A DNA stretch of 39,287 bases from Streptosporangium carneum (GCF_027922005.1 NZ_BSEV01000046.1:1-39287), one strand, 5' to 3'. Positions 14,338-22,873 are shown, counted from the stretch's first letter. Translations and numbers: made by a program. The notes: generated by a model not told the origin, from the sequence alone.

Positions 14338-15239
14338 GCCGCGGGCGGGGCGGCGTGTTCGGCGCACAGGCACCCGACGCCCCGCTCGATCCACTCCTGA
14401 CCGACCCACTCGGGATGCCGTTCGATCAGCGACGCCCGGACCTCGGCGACGATCTCGGCCTCGCCCATCGCGGAGTCACGCCGACGCCAGGTCTCCTCGC
14501 GCAGCTCACGCAGGTAGTCGCGGACGTCGGTGAGCACCTGCGGGCCGCCGAGGTCACCGTGACCGGGGACCACCACCCGGGGGCCGACGGCGGCCAGCCG
14601 GTCCATCACCGCCAGCCAGCGCACGCCGGAGACGTCCGTGTCGTACGGCGGAAACCAGGGGAAGATGGCGAACTGCCCGGTCTCGGCGAGATCCCCGGTG
14701 AACAGCACGTCGGCGTCCGGCACCTTGACCACCTGGTCGCCCTTCGTGTGACCCCGGCCGGTGGGCCGCAGCCGCACGATCCGGCCGCCGAGGTCCAGGT
14801 CGTACCCGTCGTCGTAGACCACGTCGGGGGTGGGCACCCGGACGCCGTCGAGGCGGCGGGCGACCGGCCCGCCGAAGCCCCGGAACATCTCCAGGTAGCC
14901 CGGCCCCTTCGTCTTCAGATCGTCCGCCTGGGCGCGGTTGACCAGGTATGTGGCCTGGCCGGCGAACACCTGCGCGCCGAAAGCGTGCTCGGGGTGGAAG
15001 TGCGTCGTGGTCAGGTACAACCGGCGGCCCTTCGCGACCTCAGACGCGAAGGCGAGGACCCGCTCGGCGTTGGCGGTGCCGATGCCCGTCTCGACGACCA
15101 GCACGGCCTGCGTGCCGCCGACGACGCCGATGTTGGGTACCAGCGTGACCCCGTGGTTCGGGATCACCAGCAGGTCGGAGGCGATCTCTTGGGCGTCGGC
15201 GACCCGCACGGCGGGGTCGGTCATCGGTTCGTCCGTCAT
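14334..15239 (-). CDS. MBL-fold metallo-hydrolase with HxHxEH zinc motif
   Basis: 301 residues. The metal site reads H80-F-H82-P-E84-H85 where most MBL proteins have an aspartate in place of E84. Other ligands are H164 (GRGHTKGD), D183 (TGDL) and the histidine of PGHG near 230. The ends are ordinary and no signal peptide is seen. It probably cleaves an ester, thioester or lactam-like bond in the cytoplasm. It is divergent from a LysR regulator, which is likely its controller. It also converges on the dioxygenase gene with overlapping stops at 14334-14337. Confidence 0.8.
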   Translation of the reverse strand: MTDEPMTDPAVRVADAQEIASDLLVIPNHGVTLVPNIGVVGGTQAVLVVETGIGTANAERVLAFASEVAKGRRLYLTTTHFHPEHAFGAQVFAGQATYLVNRAQADDLKTKGPGYLEMFRGFGGPVARRLDGVRVPTPDVVYDDGYDLDLGGRIVRLRPTGRGHTKGDQVVKVPDADVLFTGDLAETGQFAIFPWFPPYDTDVSGVRWLAVMDRLAAVGPRVVVPGHGDLGGPQVLTDVRDYLRELREETWRRRDSAMGEAEIVAEVRASLIERHPEWVGQEWIERGVGCLCAEHAAPPAA

Positions 15240-15294
15240 GCCCCGATTTCACCGCCCGGACGCCGTGGCCGTCCAAGTCCGATTAGGTGGCGTC

Positions 15295-15311
15295 GATACC
15301 GTACGGGTATC
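15295..15311. promoter_or_regulatory. LysR-type T-N11-A operator candidate
   Basis: GATACC (15295-15300) and GGTATC (15306-15311) form a dyad containing T-N11-A (T15297 and A15309), the classic LysR box. It sits in the 82-base gap between the divergent MBL and LysR genes, 11 bases before the LysR start. Confidence 0.55.
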
Positions 15312-15321
15312 TTCGCCGGTC

Positions 15322-16173
15322 ATGGAGCTGCGCACGCTGCGCTATTTCGTGGCCGTCGCCGAGGAACTCCACTTCGGCCGGGCCGCCGCCCGGCTGCACA
15401 TGAGCCAGCCGCCGCTGAGCCGGGCGATCAAGCGACTGGAGGCCGACGTCGGCGCCGTTCTGTTGCACCGCTCCGCCGCGGGCGTCACGCTCACCCCGGC
15501 GGGGGCGGCGCTGCTGGACGAGGCGCGCGCCCTGCTCGACCAGGCCGACCGGGTACGCGTGCGGGTGGCCGCGGCGGCCGGCGCCGCGACCATCACCGTC
15601 GGCATCCTGGGCGACAGTACCGACCGGGGCGCGACGCGGCTGGCCGCCGCGTACCGCCGGCGGCACCCGGGCGTCGAGGTCCGCGTCCGCGAGGCCGACC
15701 TGACCGATCCGACCTGCGGGCTGCGCGCCGGACTGGTCGACGTCGCCCTGACCCGCGGGCCGTTCGACGAGACCGGCCTGACGGTGCGCGAGCTGCGCGC
15801 CGACCCGGTGGGCGCGGTGCTGCGCGCCGACGATCCGCTGGCCCGCCGTGACCGCCTGGAGCTGGCCGACCTGGCCGACCGGCGCTGGTTCCAGTTCCCG
15901 GGCGGCACCGACCCGATCTGGCAGTCGTACTGGAACGGCGGCGAGCCTCGCGAGGGTCCGGTGGTGCGCGCCGTCCAGGAGTGCCTGCAGGCCGTGCTCT
16001 GGAACGGCACGGTCGGGATGACCCCGCTCGGGCACGCCCCGCCCGGGGAGCTGACCGTGGTACCGCTGATCGACATGGCGCCGAGCCGCGTGGTGGCGGC
16101 GTGGAACGAGGGTGACGCGAACCCGCTGATCCGGTCGTTCTTCCAGATCGCGACGGCCGCCTACCGCGACTGA
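15322..16173 (+). CDS. LysR-family transcriptional regulator
   Basis: 283 residues from ATG 15322. The frame is open further upstream, but that part is antisense to the MBL gene and is rejected. Residues 1-60 are the LysR winged helix (MELRTLRYFVAVAEELHFGRAAARLHMSQPPLSRAIKRLE), and residues 90-283 the periplasmic-binding-protein-like effector domain (ITVGILGDSTDRGATRLAAAYRRRHPGVEVRVRE). It should activate or repress the divergent MBL gene in response to a small effector. Confidence 0.9.
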   Translation: MELRTLRYFVAVAEELHFGRAAARLHMSQPPLSRAIKRLEADVGAVLLHRSAAGVTLTPAGAALLDEARALLDQADRVRVRVAAAAGAATITVGILGDSTDRGATRLAAAYRRRHPGVEVRVREADLTDPTCGLRAGLVDVALTRGPFDETGLTVRELRADPVGAVLRADDPLARRDRLELADLADRRWFQFPGGTDPIWQSYWNGGEPREGPVVRAVQECLQAVLWNGTVGMTPLGHAPPGELTVVPLIDMAPSRVVAAWNEGDANPLIRSFFQIATAAYRD

Positions 16174-16195
16174 GCGCCTCGCGGCGGCGAACGCG

Positions 16196-16285
16196 CCGCA
16201 CGGCCTCACCCCCGGAGACCACCGCACGGCCTCACCCCGGAGACCACCGCACGGCCTCACCCCGGAGACCACCGCACGGGCTCAC
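16196..16285. repeat. tandem 25-bp repeat, about 3.6 copies
   Basis: Unit CCGCACGGCCTCACCCCGGA plus GACCA. Copies at 16196-16221 (one extra C), 16222-16246 and 16247-16271, and a partial diverged copy from 16272. It starts 22 bases after the LysR stop. There are no spacers, so it is not a CRISPR array. Confidence 0.75.
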
Positions 16286-16818
16286 CCGCCGGGGACCAGG
16301 GAGATCTGACCGGTGATCGAACAGGCCGAGGGGCGTTCACGAAACGAGTCCGCCTGTCGTGGTCCTCGTCTCACAGACGGAGAGCGCTCTCTTCCTGATT
16401 TCTCGAAGGCGCCGAAACCAGGATTCCGTCCCCGTACGGAACACGCTTTTGGTGCGAGCGATATGAGAAACGCACTACCGGAACGCCGATCACTCCCGCG
16501 AACCGGTCTCGCCGCTCCTCTCAGCCTCGAAGGAGATGCCGCCGAGCTGCGGAAAAGCCCCCCGGTGAGACCAGCCTGTCGTTCCCGCCAGACGCCATTA
16601 CGGGTTTTCCATAACCGCGACACAGCACTCTCTTATACCGCAAAACATAACGAATAGCAGACACACCAATTTATAGGCAGAAAAAGATTACCGAAAGGTG
16701 ACAGATAAGGCGGAAAGGCACGGGCAGCAGTAGCCGCGCCAGGCCATCGCATCCCGCGGTGACCACCGGCACCACCGACCACAGCCGGGCTCAGCCCTCC
16801 CCGAAAGGACAACCCCTC
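16286..16818. other. long leader region, no convincing gene
   Basis: This stretch precedes the secreted protein gene at 16819. Its right half (about 16600-16710) is unusually AT-rich for the window (TTATACCGCAAAACATAACG and similar), as expected of a promoter. A 114-codon frame at 16313-16657 has no recognisable domain, no ribosome site and unconvincing composition, so it is not called. Confidence 0.4.
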
Positions 16819-17223
16819 ATGCGCAAGATCACGCGTCTGGCCGCCGTCGCCGGTCTCTCCGCCGCTCTGGCCGGCGGAGCCCTCACCCAGGGCGCCTTCG
16901 CCCAGACCGGCGGCGGCAGCACCAGCCCGCACGCCTACACCTGCTCCAACTCCGGTGACGGCATCAACCACGTCGTCAGCTGCGTCGGCAAGATCACCGA
17001 CAACGACGTCCTCAAGAACGTCACCGTCAACGTCAAGGACATCAACGTGCTGAGCGACAACCAGCTCAAGGACCTGGAGGTCGCCCTGGTCAACGTCGCC
17101 GACAACAAGGTCAACCTCCCCGTCCTCATCCAGAAGAACGAGCTGGTCACCACCACCGTCAACACCTACCTCAGCAAGTTCGGCATCGTCATCAACGTGC
17201 TCAAGGTCCTGGCCGTCATCTGA
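16819..17223 (+). CDS. small secreted protein with DINVLSDNQ segment, family not recognised
   Basis: 134 residues from ATG 16819 with AAAGGA upstream; a GTG further up (16759) lacks support. Residues 1-28 are a signal peptide ending QGAFA. The mature part begins with a Gly/Ser stretch, has two cysteines (TCSN and SCVG) that can form one disulfide, then repetitive Val/Asn/Asp strands (VTVNVKDINVLSDNQ, VALVNVADNKVNLPVL, TYLSKFGIVINVLKVLAVI). The alternation of Val and polar residues suggests amyloid-like or surface-fibre beta structure. DINVLSDNQ faintly recalls rodlins, but this is not enough to assign it. The AT-rich upstream region and strong terminator suggest high expression. Confidence 0.7.
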   Translation: MRKITRLAAVAGLSAALAGGALTQGAFAQTGGGSTSPHAYTCSNSGDGINHVVSCVGKITDNDVLKNVTVNVKDINVLSDNQLKDLEVALVNVADNKVNLPVLIQKNELVTTTVNTYLSKFGIVINVLKVLAVI

Positions 17224-17312
17224 CGTCTCCCGACGCACCTCCCGGCCCGGCACATCGGCTCCCCGTGACAACCGCAGCGTCACGGGCGCCCCGGAACGGG
17301 CGGCGAGGCGAC

Positions 17313-17349
17313 AAGGCGGCGCCACCGGTTTCGCGGTGGCGCCGCCTTT
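17313..17349 (+). terminator. strong rho-independent terminator
   Basis: Perfect 14-bp stem 17313-17326 with 17335-17348 (AAGGCGGCGCCACC), an 8-base loop and a following TTT. It closes the small secreted protein gene. Confidence 0.8.
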
Positions 17350-17406
17350 CCCTTTTCACGGCCGCCTCCGGCGCCGGAGACCCGAGCGGACTCACCAGTC
17401 GTCGCG

Positions 17407-17712
17407 TCAGTCGTGTCTCCGGTGGCGGTCCAACCATCGATCGTGGAGGTCGTCCAGGTCCCTGAGGCGATCCCTCCTGTGGCACCTGACGCCCTCGGAG
17501 GACGCGCAGCAGTTGAGGGGGCCTCTGCGCCAGCAGCGTCGGCCGGGCGAGACGACCCCCTGCACGGAGGCCGTCGCCACCGTCTCCGCCGAGCCCGGGA
17601 TCGGTCCCGTGACAGCCCCCGGAACCGACGCGGCTCCCGAGGTTCCGCCCGGCCAGAGTGTGACTCCGACGAGGATCGCCGCGGCGAGCAGCGGCGGTCG
17701 CTTGACGGTCAT
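17407..17712 (-). CDS. small secreted Cys-rich, His/Asp/Arg-tailed peptide
   Basis: 101 residues from ATG 17712, chosen for GGAGGAGG eight bases upstream; the frame is open further but without a ribosome site. The N-terminus is a signal peptide (KRPPLLAAAILVGVTLWPGG, cleavage likely near SGAAS). The mature part has a cysteine cluster (one Cys, then a Cys-Cys pair, then one more: RCWRRG, NCCASS, VRCHRR) and an odd tail of Arg/Asp/His (RDRLRDLDDLHDRWLDRHRRHD). No family is recognised. The tail could bind metal. It stands alone between convergent or unrelated genes. Confidence 0.5.
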   Translation of the reverse strand: MTVKRPPLLAAAILVGVTLWPGGTSGAASVPGAVTGPIPGSAETVATASVQGVVSPGRRCWRRGPLNCCASSEGVRCHRRDRLRDLDDLHDRWLDRHRRHD

Positions 17713-17861
17713 GGCGCCTCCTCCCGACGGGAACCCAACGCTTCCCCCGAGAACCACCGGAATTACAAACCAGTCAAACCACTCTTTCCCGATATCCGGC
17801 GCGGTGATTCACCGTCACCCGGAGGAGCCGACCGGCTTCCCCGAGGTCCTTCGAGCCGGCG

Positions 17862-18569
17862 TCAGGCGATGAGGGCGGAGCAGAGGCGGGGGACGGCCTG
17901 GCCGATCGGGTCGTGGATCACCTCGTCGGCCAGATGGTCGTACGGCGTCGGCTCGCCGTTGACGATGACCAGCCTGGCGCCCGACTCCGCCGCGATCAGC
18001 GCCAGGGACGCGGCGGGCTGCACCTGGAGCGAGGTGCCGACGGCGACGAACACCTCGCATCCCTCGGCCGCCTCGACCGCCCTGCCGAGGGTGACCGGGT
18101 CGAGGGACTGGCCGAACATCACGGTCGTGGTCTTCAGGATGCCGCCGCAGTCGTGGCAGGCGGGGTCGTCCTCCCCTGCCAGGATCCGGTCGATCGCCTC
18201 ACGCGTGGTCGAGCCCGCGCCGCACGCGGTGCACACCGCGCCGAACATGTTGCCGTGCAGTTCGAGCACCCGGTCGGGCGGCGACCCGGCCCGTTGGTGC
18301 AGGCCGTCGACGTTCTGGGTGACGATCCAGGCGTCGGGGAGGGCGGCCAGCGCGCGGTGCGCCGCGTTCGGCTCGGCGTGCCAGGCGGGATTGTCACGGC
18401 GGAGCAGCCACGAGCGGCGCCTGATCTCGGGGTCGGCCATGTAGTAGTCGTAGGTGACGAGTTTCTCGTGGCCCGGGTCCTTGCGCCACAGACCGTTGGG
18501 GCCCCGGTAGTCAGGGATCCCCGACTCAGTGGAGATCCCCGCCCCCGTCAACACGGTCACCGTCATCAC
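17862..18569 (-). CDS. cobB: NAD-dependent protein deacylase, sirtuin (CobB-like)
   Basis: 235 residues. NAD-binding GAGIS (9-13), catalytic core QNVDGLH (85-91) and the general base H105 (LELHG) are intact. The zinc-binding cysteines are C113, C116, C138 and C141. GTSLQV near residue 177 completes the Rossmann fold. Length is normal for a bacterial class III/U sirtuin. It removes acyl groups from lysines, consuming NAD, for example on acetyl-CoA synthetase. It follows the SDR gene by 38 bases on the same strand and may be co-transcribed. Confidence 0.92.
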   Translation of the reverse strand: MMTVTVLTGAGISTESGIPDYRGPNGLWRKDPGHEKLVTYDYYMADPEIRRRSWLLRRDNPAWHAEPNAAHRALAALPDAWIVTQNVDGLHQRAGSPPDRVLELHGNMFGAVCTACGAGSTTREAIDRILAGEDDPACHDCGGILKTTTVMFGQSLDPVTLGRAVEAAEGCEVFVAVGTSLQVQPAASLALIAAESGARLVIVNGEPTPYDHLADEVIHDPIGQAVPRLCSALIA

Positions 18570-18607
18570 CCAATCGTAACCAGCCGGAAGAAGGCCGGAG
18601 CCGGGAC

Positions 18608-19471
18608 TCAGCCGGGGAGCGTCTCACCCCCGATCGGAGCGAGGACCTCGCCGGTGTAGTAGGACGACAGACGCTCGGAGGCGAAGAAGACATAGGAGGG
18701 GGCGATCTCGTCCGGGTGGGCGGCCCGCCCCATGGGCGCCTGCGCGCCGAAGCTCTCGACCTTCTCCTCGGGCATGGTCGCGGGGATCAGCGGCGTCCAG
18801 ACGGGCCCCGGGGCCACCGCGTTGACCCGGATTCGCCGCTCCATCAGGGTCTGCGCGAGCGAGTAGGTCAGGGCGTTGATCGCGCCCTTGGTCGCCGCGT
18901 AGTCGATCAGCGACTTGTTGCCGCGCAGCCCGTTGATCGAAGAGGTGTTGACGATGGCCGCGCCGTCGGGCATGTGCGGGAGCGCGGCCTTGGTGACGCG
19001 GAAGTAGCTGTGGATGTTGACCGCGAACGTGCGTTCCCACTGCTCGTCGGAGAGCTCCTCAAGGGAGTTCACCGGCGACTGCGTGGCGACGTTGTTGACC
19101 AGCACGTCGAGCCCGCCGAGCGCCGAGACGGCCGACTCGACCACCTCGCGGCAGTGCTCGGCCGAGGCGAGGTCGCCGGGCAGCAGCACGCAGCGGCGTC
19201 CCTCCTTCTCGACCAGGCCCCTGGTGTGCTCGGCGTCGCGGTGCTCCGACAGGTAGGCGATCGCGACGTCGGCCCCCTCCTTCGCGAAGGCCACCGCGAC
19301 CGCCCGCCCGATGCCGGAGTCGCCTCCGGTGACCAGTGCGCGTCTGCCCGCCAGAAGGTCACGGCCGAGGTAGTCGCGCATCTCGTCGCGGGGGGCGGGG
19401 GTCATCTCCCCGCTCTCTCCGGGATACGGCTGGCTCTGCGGCGGCGGCGTGGCGTCGTGTTCCTGTGACAT
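18608..19471 (-). CDS. short-chain dehydrogenase/reductase (YghA/glucose dehydrogenase-like)
   Basis: 287 residues. Cofactor motif TGGDSGIG (48-55), NNVAT (126-130), active-site S177/S178 and Y191-x3-K195. The N-terminal ~40-residue extension rich in Pro/Gln (PPPQSQPYPGE) is typical of the YghA/YdaD subgroup of general-stress SDRs. It should oxidise or reduce an alcohol/carbonyl with NAD(P). It is divergent from the pyruvate-oxidase-like gene, with 140 bases between starts. Confidence 0.9.
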   Translation of the reverse strand: MSQEHDATPPPQSQPYPGESGEMTPAPRDEMRDYLGRDLLAGRRALVTGGDSGIGRAVAVAFAKEGADVAIAYLSEHRDAEHTRGLVEKEGRRCVLLPGDLASAEHCREVVESAVSALGGLDVLVNNVATQSPVNSLEELSDEQWERTFAVNIHSYFRVTKAALPHMPDGAAIVNTSSINGLRGNKSLIDYAATKGAINALTYSLAQTLMERRIRVNAVAPGPVWTPLIPATMPEEKVESFGAQAPMGRAAHPDEIAPSYVFFASERLSSYYTGEVLAPIGGETLPG

Positions 19472-19611
19472 ACGGTCCGCCTACCCCGCCGCTCGCGCGA
19501 CACTCCCAGCTTCCGGCAAACACGCAGGCCGGACGGCTGTTCTCCCGTCGGGGAGTGATCCCGCGAAATCCGGTGAGGTACCCCGTGACGTGACAAGCGA
19601 GGGGGAACGCC

Positions 19612-21345
19612 ATGGCAACCGTTGCCGAGCAGTTCGTCGAGGTGCTGCGGCAGGCCGGGGTCGAGCGGATCTACGGGGTGGTCGGCGACAGCCTGAACCC
19701 GGTGGTCGACGCGGTCCGCAGGACGAAGGGCGTCGAGTGGACGCAGGTGCGCAACGAGGAGGCAGGCGCGTTCGCCGCCTCGGCCGAGGCGCAGGTCACC
19801 GGGCGTCTGGCGGTCTGCGCGGGCAGCTGCGGGCCGGGCAACACCCACCTGCTCCAGGGGCTGTACGACGCCCACCGCAGCGGCGCCCCCGTGCTGGCGC
19901 TGGCCTCGCACATCCCCAGCCCGGAGATCGGGACGGGCTTCTTCCAGGAGACCCACCCGGAGCGTCTGTTCGTGGAGTGCAGCGGCTTCTGCGAGATGGT
20001 CAGCACGCCCGAGCAGATGCCCCGCGTCCTGCGCGTCGCCGTCCAGCACGCCATCGGCGAGGGCGGCGTCGCGGTCGTGGTGCTCCCCGGCGACGTGGCC
20101 CAGGCGGAGGTCTCGCGGGCCACGGGGACCCATGACTTCCTCACCCGGCGCGGCACGGTCAGGCCCCCGGCTGACCAGGTGGCGGAGCTGGCGACGGCGC
20201 TGAACGAGGCGGAGAAGGTGATGCTGTTCTGCGGCGCGGGGGTGCGGGACGCGCACGAGGAGGTCATGTCCCTGGCGGCCCGCGTGCTGGCCCCGGTGGG
20301 GCACGCGCTGCGGGGCAAGGAGTGGATCCAGTACGACAACCCCTACGACGTGGGGATGAGCGGGCTGCTCGGGTACGGCGCGTGCCACGAGGCCATGCAC
20401 GAGGCGGACCTGGTGGTGCTGGCGGGCACCGACTTCCCCTACGACGACTTCCTGCCCGGCAGGCGCACCGTGCAGATCGACCACGACCCCGCCCGTCTTG
20501 GCCGCAGGACCCCGCTGGAGCTCGCCGTGCACGGGGACGTCGGCGAGACGCTGCGCGCGGTGCTGCCCGAGGTCGCGCAGAAGTCCGACCGCCGCTATCT
20601 CGACAGGATGCTGGATCGGCACTTCAAGGCGTTGGACCACGTCGTGGACGCCTACACCCGCGACATCGAGCACCACGTCCCGATCCACCCCGAGTACGTG
20701 GCGAACCTCGTGGACGAGATCGCCGAGGACGACGCGGTGTTCACCGTGGACACCGGGATGTGCAACGTCTGGGCCGCCCGCTACCTGACGCCGAACGGCC
20801 GCCGCCGCGTGATCGGCTCCTTCAGGCACGGGAGCATGGCGAACGCCCTGCCGCAGGCGATCGGGGCGCAGCTCGCCGACCCCGGCAGGCAGGTGGTCTC
20901 GCTGTCCGGCGACGGAGGACTCGGCATGCTGCTCGGCGAGCTGCTGACGGTGCGGATGTACGACCTCCCGGTGAAGATCGTGGTGTTCAACAACTCCTCG
21001 CTCGGCATGGTGAAGCTGGAGATGCTGGTCGACGGCCTTCCCGACTTCGGCACCGACTACACGCCCGTCGACTACGCGGCGATCGCGAACGCGGTGGGCG
21101 TCGAGTCCGTCACCGTCCGGAGTCCCTCGGACGTCCGCAAGGTGCTGAGCACCGCCTTCGGCACGCCGGGCCCTTACCTGGTGGACGTCGTCACCGACCC
21201 GAACGTGCTGTCCATCCCGCCGCAGATCACCGGTGAGCAGGTCAGGGGGTTCGTCAAGGCGGCGGGCAAGGTGGTGCTGAACGGCGGGGTCGGGCGCATG
21301 ATCGACATGGCCAGGGCCAACCTGCGGAACCTCCCCCGCCCCTGA
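19612..21345 (+). CDS. poxB: ThDP-dependent pyruvate dehydrogenase (quinone)/pyruvate oxidase-like
   Basis: 577 residues, ATG 19612 with GAGGGGGA upstream. The three thiamine-enzyme domains are present: PYR domain with the catalytic glutamate in RNEEAGAFA (about 46), the central FAD-type domain, and the PP domain with GDGGLGM (G433-D434) and NNSSLG for Mg-ThDP binding. Length is almost that of E. coli PoxB (572). It would decarboxylate pyruvate to acetate plus CO2, passing electrons to FAD and quinones at the membrane. The C-terminal tail (MARANLRNLPRP) is less amphipathic than the PoxB membrane helix, so peripheral binding is uncertain. Confidence 0.85.
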   Translation: MATVAEQFVEVLRQAGVERIYGVVGDSLNPVVDAVRRTKGVEWTQVRNEEAGAFAASAEAQVTGRLAVCAGSCGPGNTHLLQGLYDAHRSGAPVLALASHIPSPEIGTGFFQETHPERLFVECSGFCEMVSTPEQMPRVLRVAVQHAIGEGGVAVVVLPGDVAQAEVSRATGTHDFLTRRGTVRPPADQVAELATALNEAEKVMLFCGAGVRDAHEEVMSLAARVLAPVGHALRGKEWIQYDNPYDVGMSGLLGYGACHEAMHEADLVVLAGTDFPYDDFLPGRRTVQIDHDPARLGRRTPLELAVHGDVGETLRAVLPEVAQKSDRRYLDRMLDRHFKALDHVVDAYTRDIEHHVPIHPEYVANLVDEIAEDDAVFTVDTGMCNVWAARYLTPNGRRRVIGSFRHGSMANALPQAIGAQLADPGRQVVSLSGDGGLGMLLGELLTVRMYDLPVKIVVFNNSSLGMVKLEMLVDGLPDFGTDYTPVDYAAIANAVGVESVTVRSPSDVRKVLSTAFGTPGPYLVDVVTDPNVLSIPPQITGEQVRGFVKAAGKVVLNGGVGRMIDMARANLRNLPRP

Positions 21346-21347
21346 GC

Positions 21348-21386
21348 GTCGACGTCCTTTCCGGCTCGGTCGACGTTCTTTCCGGC
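21348..21386. repeat. 18-bp direct repeat after the pyruvate-oxidase-like gene
   Basis: GTCGACGTCCTTTCCGGC at 21348-21365 recurs at 21369-21386 with one substitution, a 21-base period. It lies in the 75-base gap before the DUF2293 gene. Possibly regulatory; no function can be given. Confidence 0.5.
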
Positions 21387-21420
21387 CCAAGGGGGCCCGG
21401 GGGTGCGGCAAGCTGGCGGG

Positions 21421-22467
21421 GTGAGCAAACTGGAGCGGCGGATCGTGGAGGCGGCGGAGGCCGCGCTCGCCCAGCGCAGGTTCGTCACCGCGGTCGACGT
21501 GCTGACCGGGGTCCGGTGGCTGCACGCCAGACATGTGGACGTCTGGCGGCAGGGCAGGGCCGCGACGCTGGAGGAGCTCTGCGCGGTCGACGGCGCCAGG
21601 ATGGCCGAGGCGGTGACGGCGCTCAGACGCTGGGCGCTGGCCAAGGGGCTCACGCCGGGTGAGAGCGCCTACGTGTCCGGCGGCAGGGACAGGCAGGAGC
21701 TGCGCTTCCTCTCGGCGGGGGACGACACCGCCTTCCGGGTCCACTGGGTCTCCCCCGACATGAGCGAGGCGAGGCGGCGGCAGCTGGCCGAACGGCAGAG
21801 CAAGGCTCCCGATCTGGTCGCGGTCGAGCCGCAGAAGGCGTGGGAGTGCGCGGGCTGCGGCGGGACGGGCCCCTATCTGATCATGGAGAACGCCGAGCCG
21901 TACTGCCTGACCTGCGCGGACATGGACCATCTCGTCTTCCTGCCCGCCGGCGACGCCGCGCTCAGCCGCAGGGCGAAGAAGGAGAGCGGGCTGGCCGCCG
22001 TGGTGGTCAGGTTCAACTCCCGGCGCAAGCGGTACGAACGCCTCGGCGTCCTGGTCGAGGAGGCCGCCCTGGCGCTGGCCGAGGAACGGTGCCTGGCCGA
22101 CGAGGAGGTACGGCTGCGCCGCAGGGAGCGCGACCGGGAGCGGCGGGCGGGAGAGGATGTGGAGTTCCAGGCCAGGATGGCCGGGGAGATCGCCCGTCTG
22201 TTCCCCGGATGCCCGCCGGAGCGGGCTAAGGAGATCGCCCGGCACGCCGGGCAGCGGGGCAGCGGACGGGTCGGCCGTACCGCCGCCGCCAAAGTGCTCG
22301 ACGAGAACGCGATCACGCTGGCCGTGGTCGCCTCGGTGCGGCATCTGGACACCGACTACGACCGGCTGCTGATGTCAGGGGTGCCCAGGACGGAGGCGAG
22401 GGAGCGGATCAGGACGACCATCGACCTGGTGCTCGGCCGCTGGCGTGCCGAGAATGTCGGTGCCTGA
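21421..22467 (+). CDS. DUF2293 domain protein with zinc-ribbon-like centre
   Basis: 348 residues from GTG 21421; GTG 21403 is an alternative, and neither has a strong ribosome site. Residues 1-75 are helical and basic. C143-x2-C146 and C162-x2-C165 can form a zinc ribbon around GPYLIMENAEPYCLTCADMDHL. The C-terminal part (about 255-345: EIARLFPGCPPERAKEIARHAG, then RHLDTDYDRLLMSGVPRTEARERI) is DUF2293. These proteins are conserved in actinomycetes without known activity; a nucleic-acid role is an inference. The stop is 8-17 bases from the next start. Confidence 0.75.
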   Translation: MSKLERRIVEAAEAALAQRRFVTAVDVLTGVRWLHARHVDVWRQGRAATLEELCAVDGARMAEAVTALRRWALAKGLTPGESAYVSGGRDRQELRFLSAGDDTAFRVHWVSPDMSEARRRQLAERQSKAPDLVAVEPQKAWECAGCGGTGPYLIMENAEPYCLTCADMDHLVFLPAGDAALSRRAKKESGLAAVVVRFNSRRKRYERLGVLVEEAALALAEERCLADEEVRLRRRERDRERRAGEDVEFQARMAGEIARLFPGCPPERAKEIARHAGQRGSGRVGRTAAAKVLDENAITLAVVASVRHLDTDYDRLLMSGVPRTEARERIRTTIDLVLGRWRAENVGA

Positions 22468-22474
22468 GGCCACA

Positions 22475-22873
22475 ATGGGCGCCATGGAGAGCTGGCGTGA
22501 GGTCAGGCGGACGCTGGGTGAGTTCGCGCTGAGCCTGCCCGAGGCGTACGAGGACCATCCGTGGGGTGAGACCGTCGTCAAGGTCAACAAGAAGATCTTC
22601 GTCTTCCTCGGGGTCGAGGAGCCGACCGAGAAGTGGAGCCCGAACATCGGGGTCAAGCTGCCGCAGTCGAACGGCCACGCGCTGGCCGTCGAGGGCGTCA
22701 GGCCCTCGGGATACGGGCTCGGCAAGGCGGGATGGGTGACGATCCCGCTGACGGGCGAGCTGCCGGAGACCGAGGTGCTCCTCGACTGGGTCGAGGAGAG
22801 CTACCGGGCGGTGGCCCCGAAAAGGCTCGTCGCCGGGCTGGACGCCGCGCCTCCCGGCCCCTCCACGGGCTGA
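22475..22873 (+). CDS. MmcQ/YjbR family protein
   Basis: 132 residues from ATG 22475 (GAGG five bases upstream); ATG 22484 is an alternative, and the GTG at 22445 would overlap the previous gene. The family pattern is clear: LGEFALSLPEAYEDHPWGETVVKVNKKIFVFLG, then IGVKLPQSN and a C-terminal WVEESYRAVAPKRLVAGL. The double-psi or CyaY-like small fold is considered DNA-binding, but its role is unknown. It is probably co-transcribed with the DUF2293 gene. Confidence 0.85.
   Translation: MGAMESWREVRRTLGEFALSLPEAYEDHPWGETVVKVNKKIFVFLGVEEPTEKWSPNIGVKLPQSNGHALAVEGVRPSGYGLGKAGWVTIPLTGELPETEVLLDWVEESYRAVAPKRLVAGLDAAPPGPSTG

Noticed and set aside
14355..15851. Open frame of about 498 codons on the plus strand
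   Set aside because: Antisense to the MBL gene and then out of frame with the LysR gene.
16196..16285. Possible CRISPR array
   Set aside because: Copies are directly adjacent without spacers, and no cas genes are present.
16313..16657. 114-codon plus-strand frame in the leader of the secreted protein gene
   Set aside because: No ribosome site, no family and mixed composition; the region looks like promoter and leader.
19402..22344. Open frame of about 980 codons on the minus strand
   Set aside because: It runs antisense to the pyruvate-oxidase-like and DUF2293 genes and reads as His/Arg/Pro/Gly-rich sequence; typical high-GC shadow.
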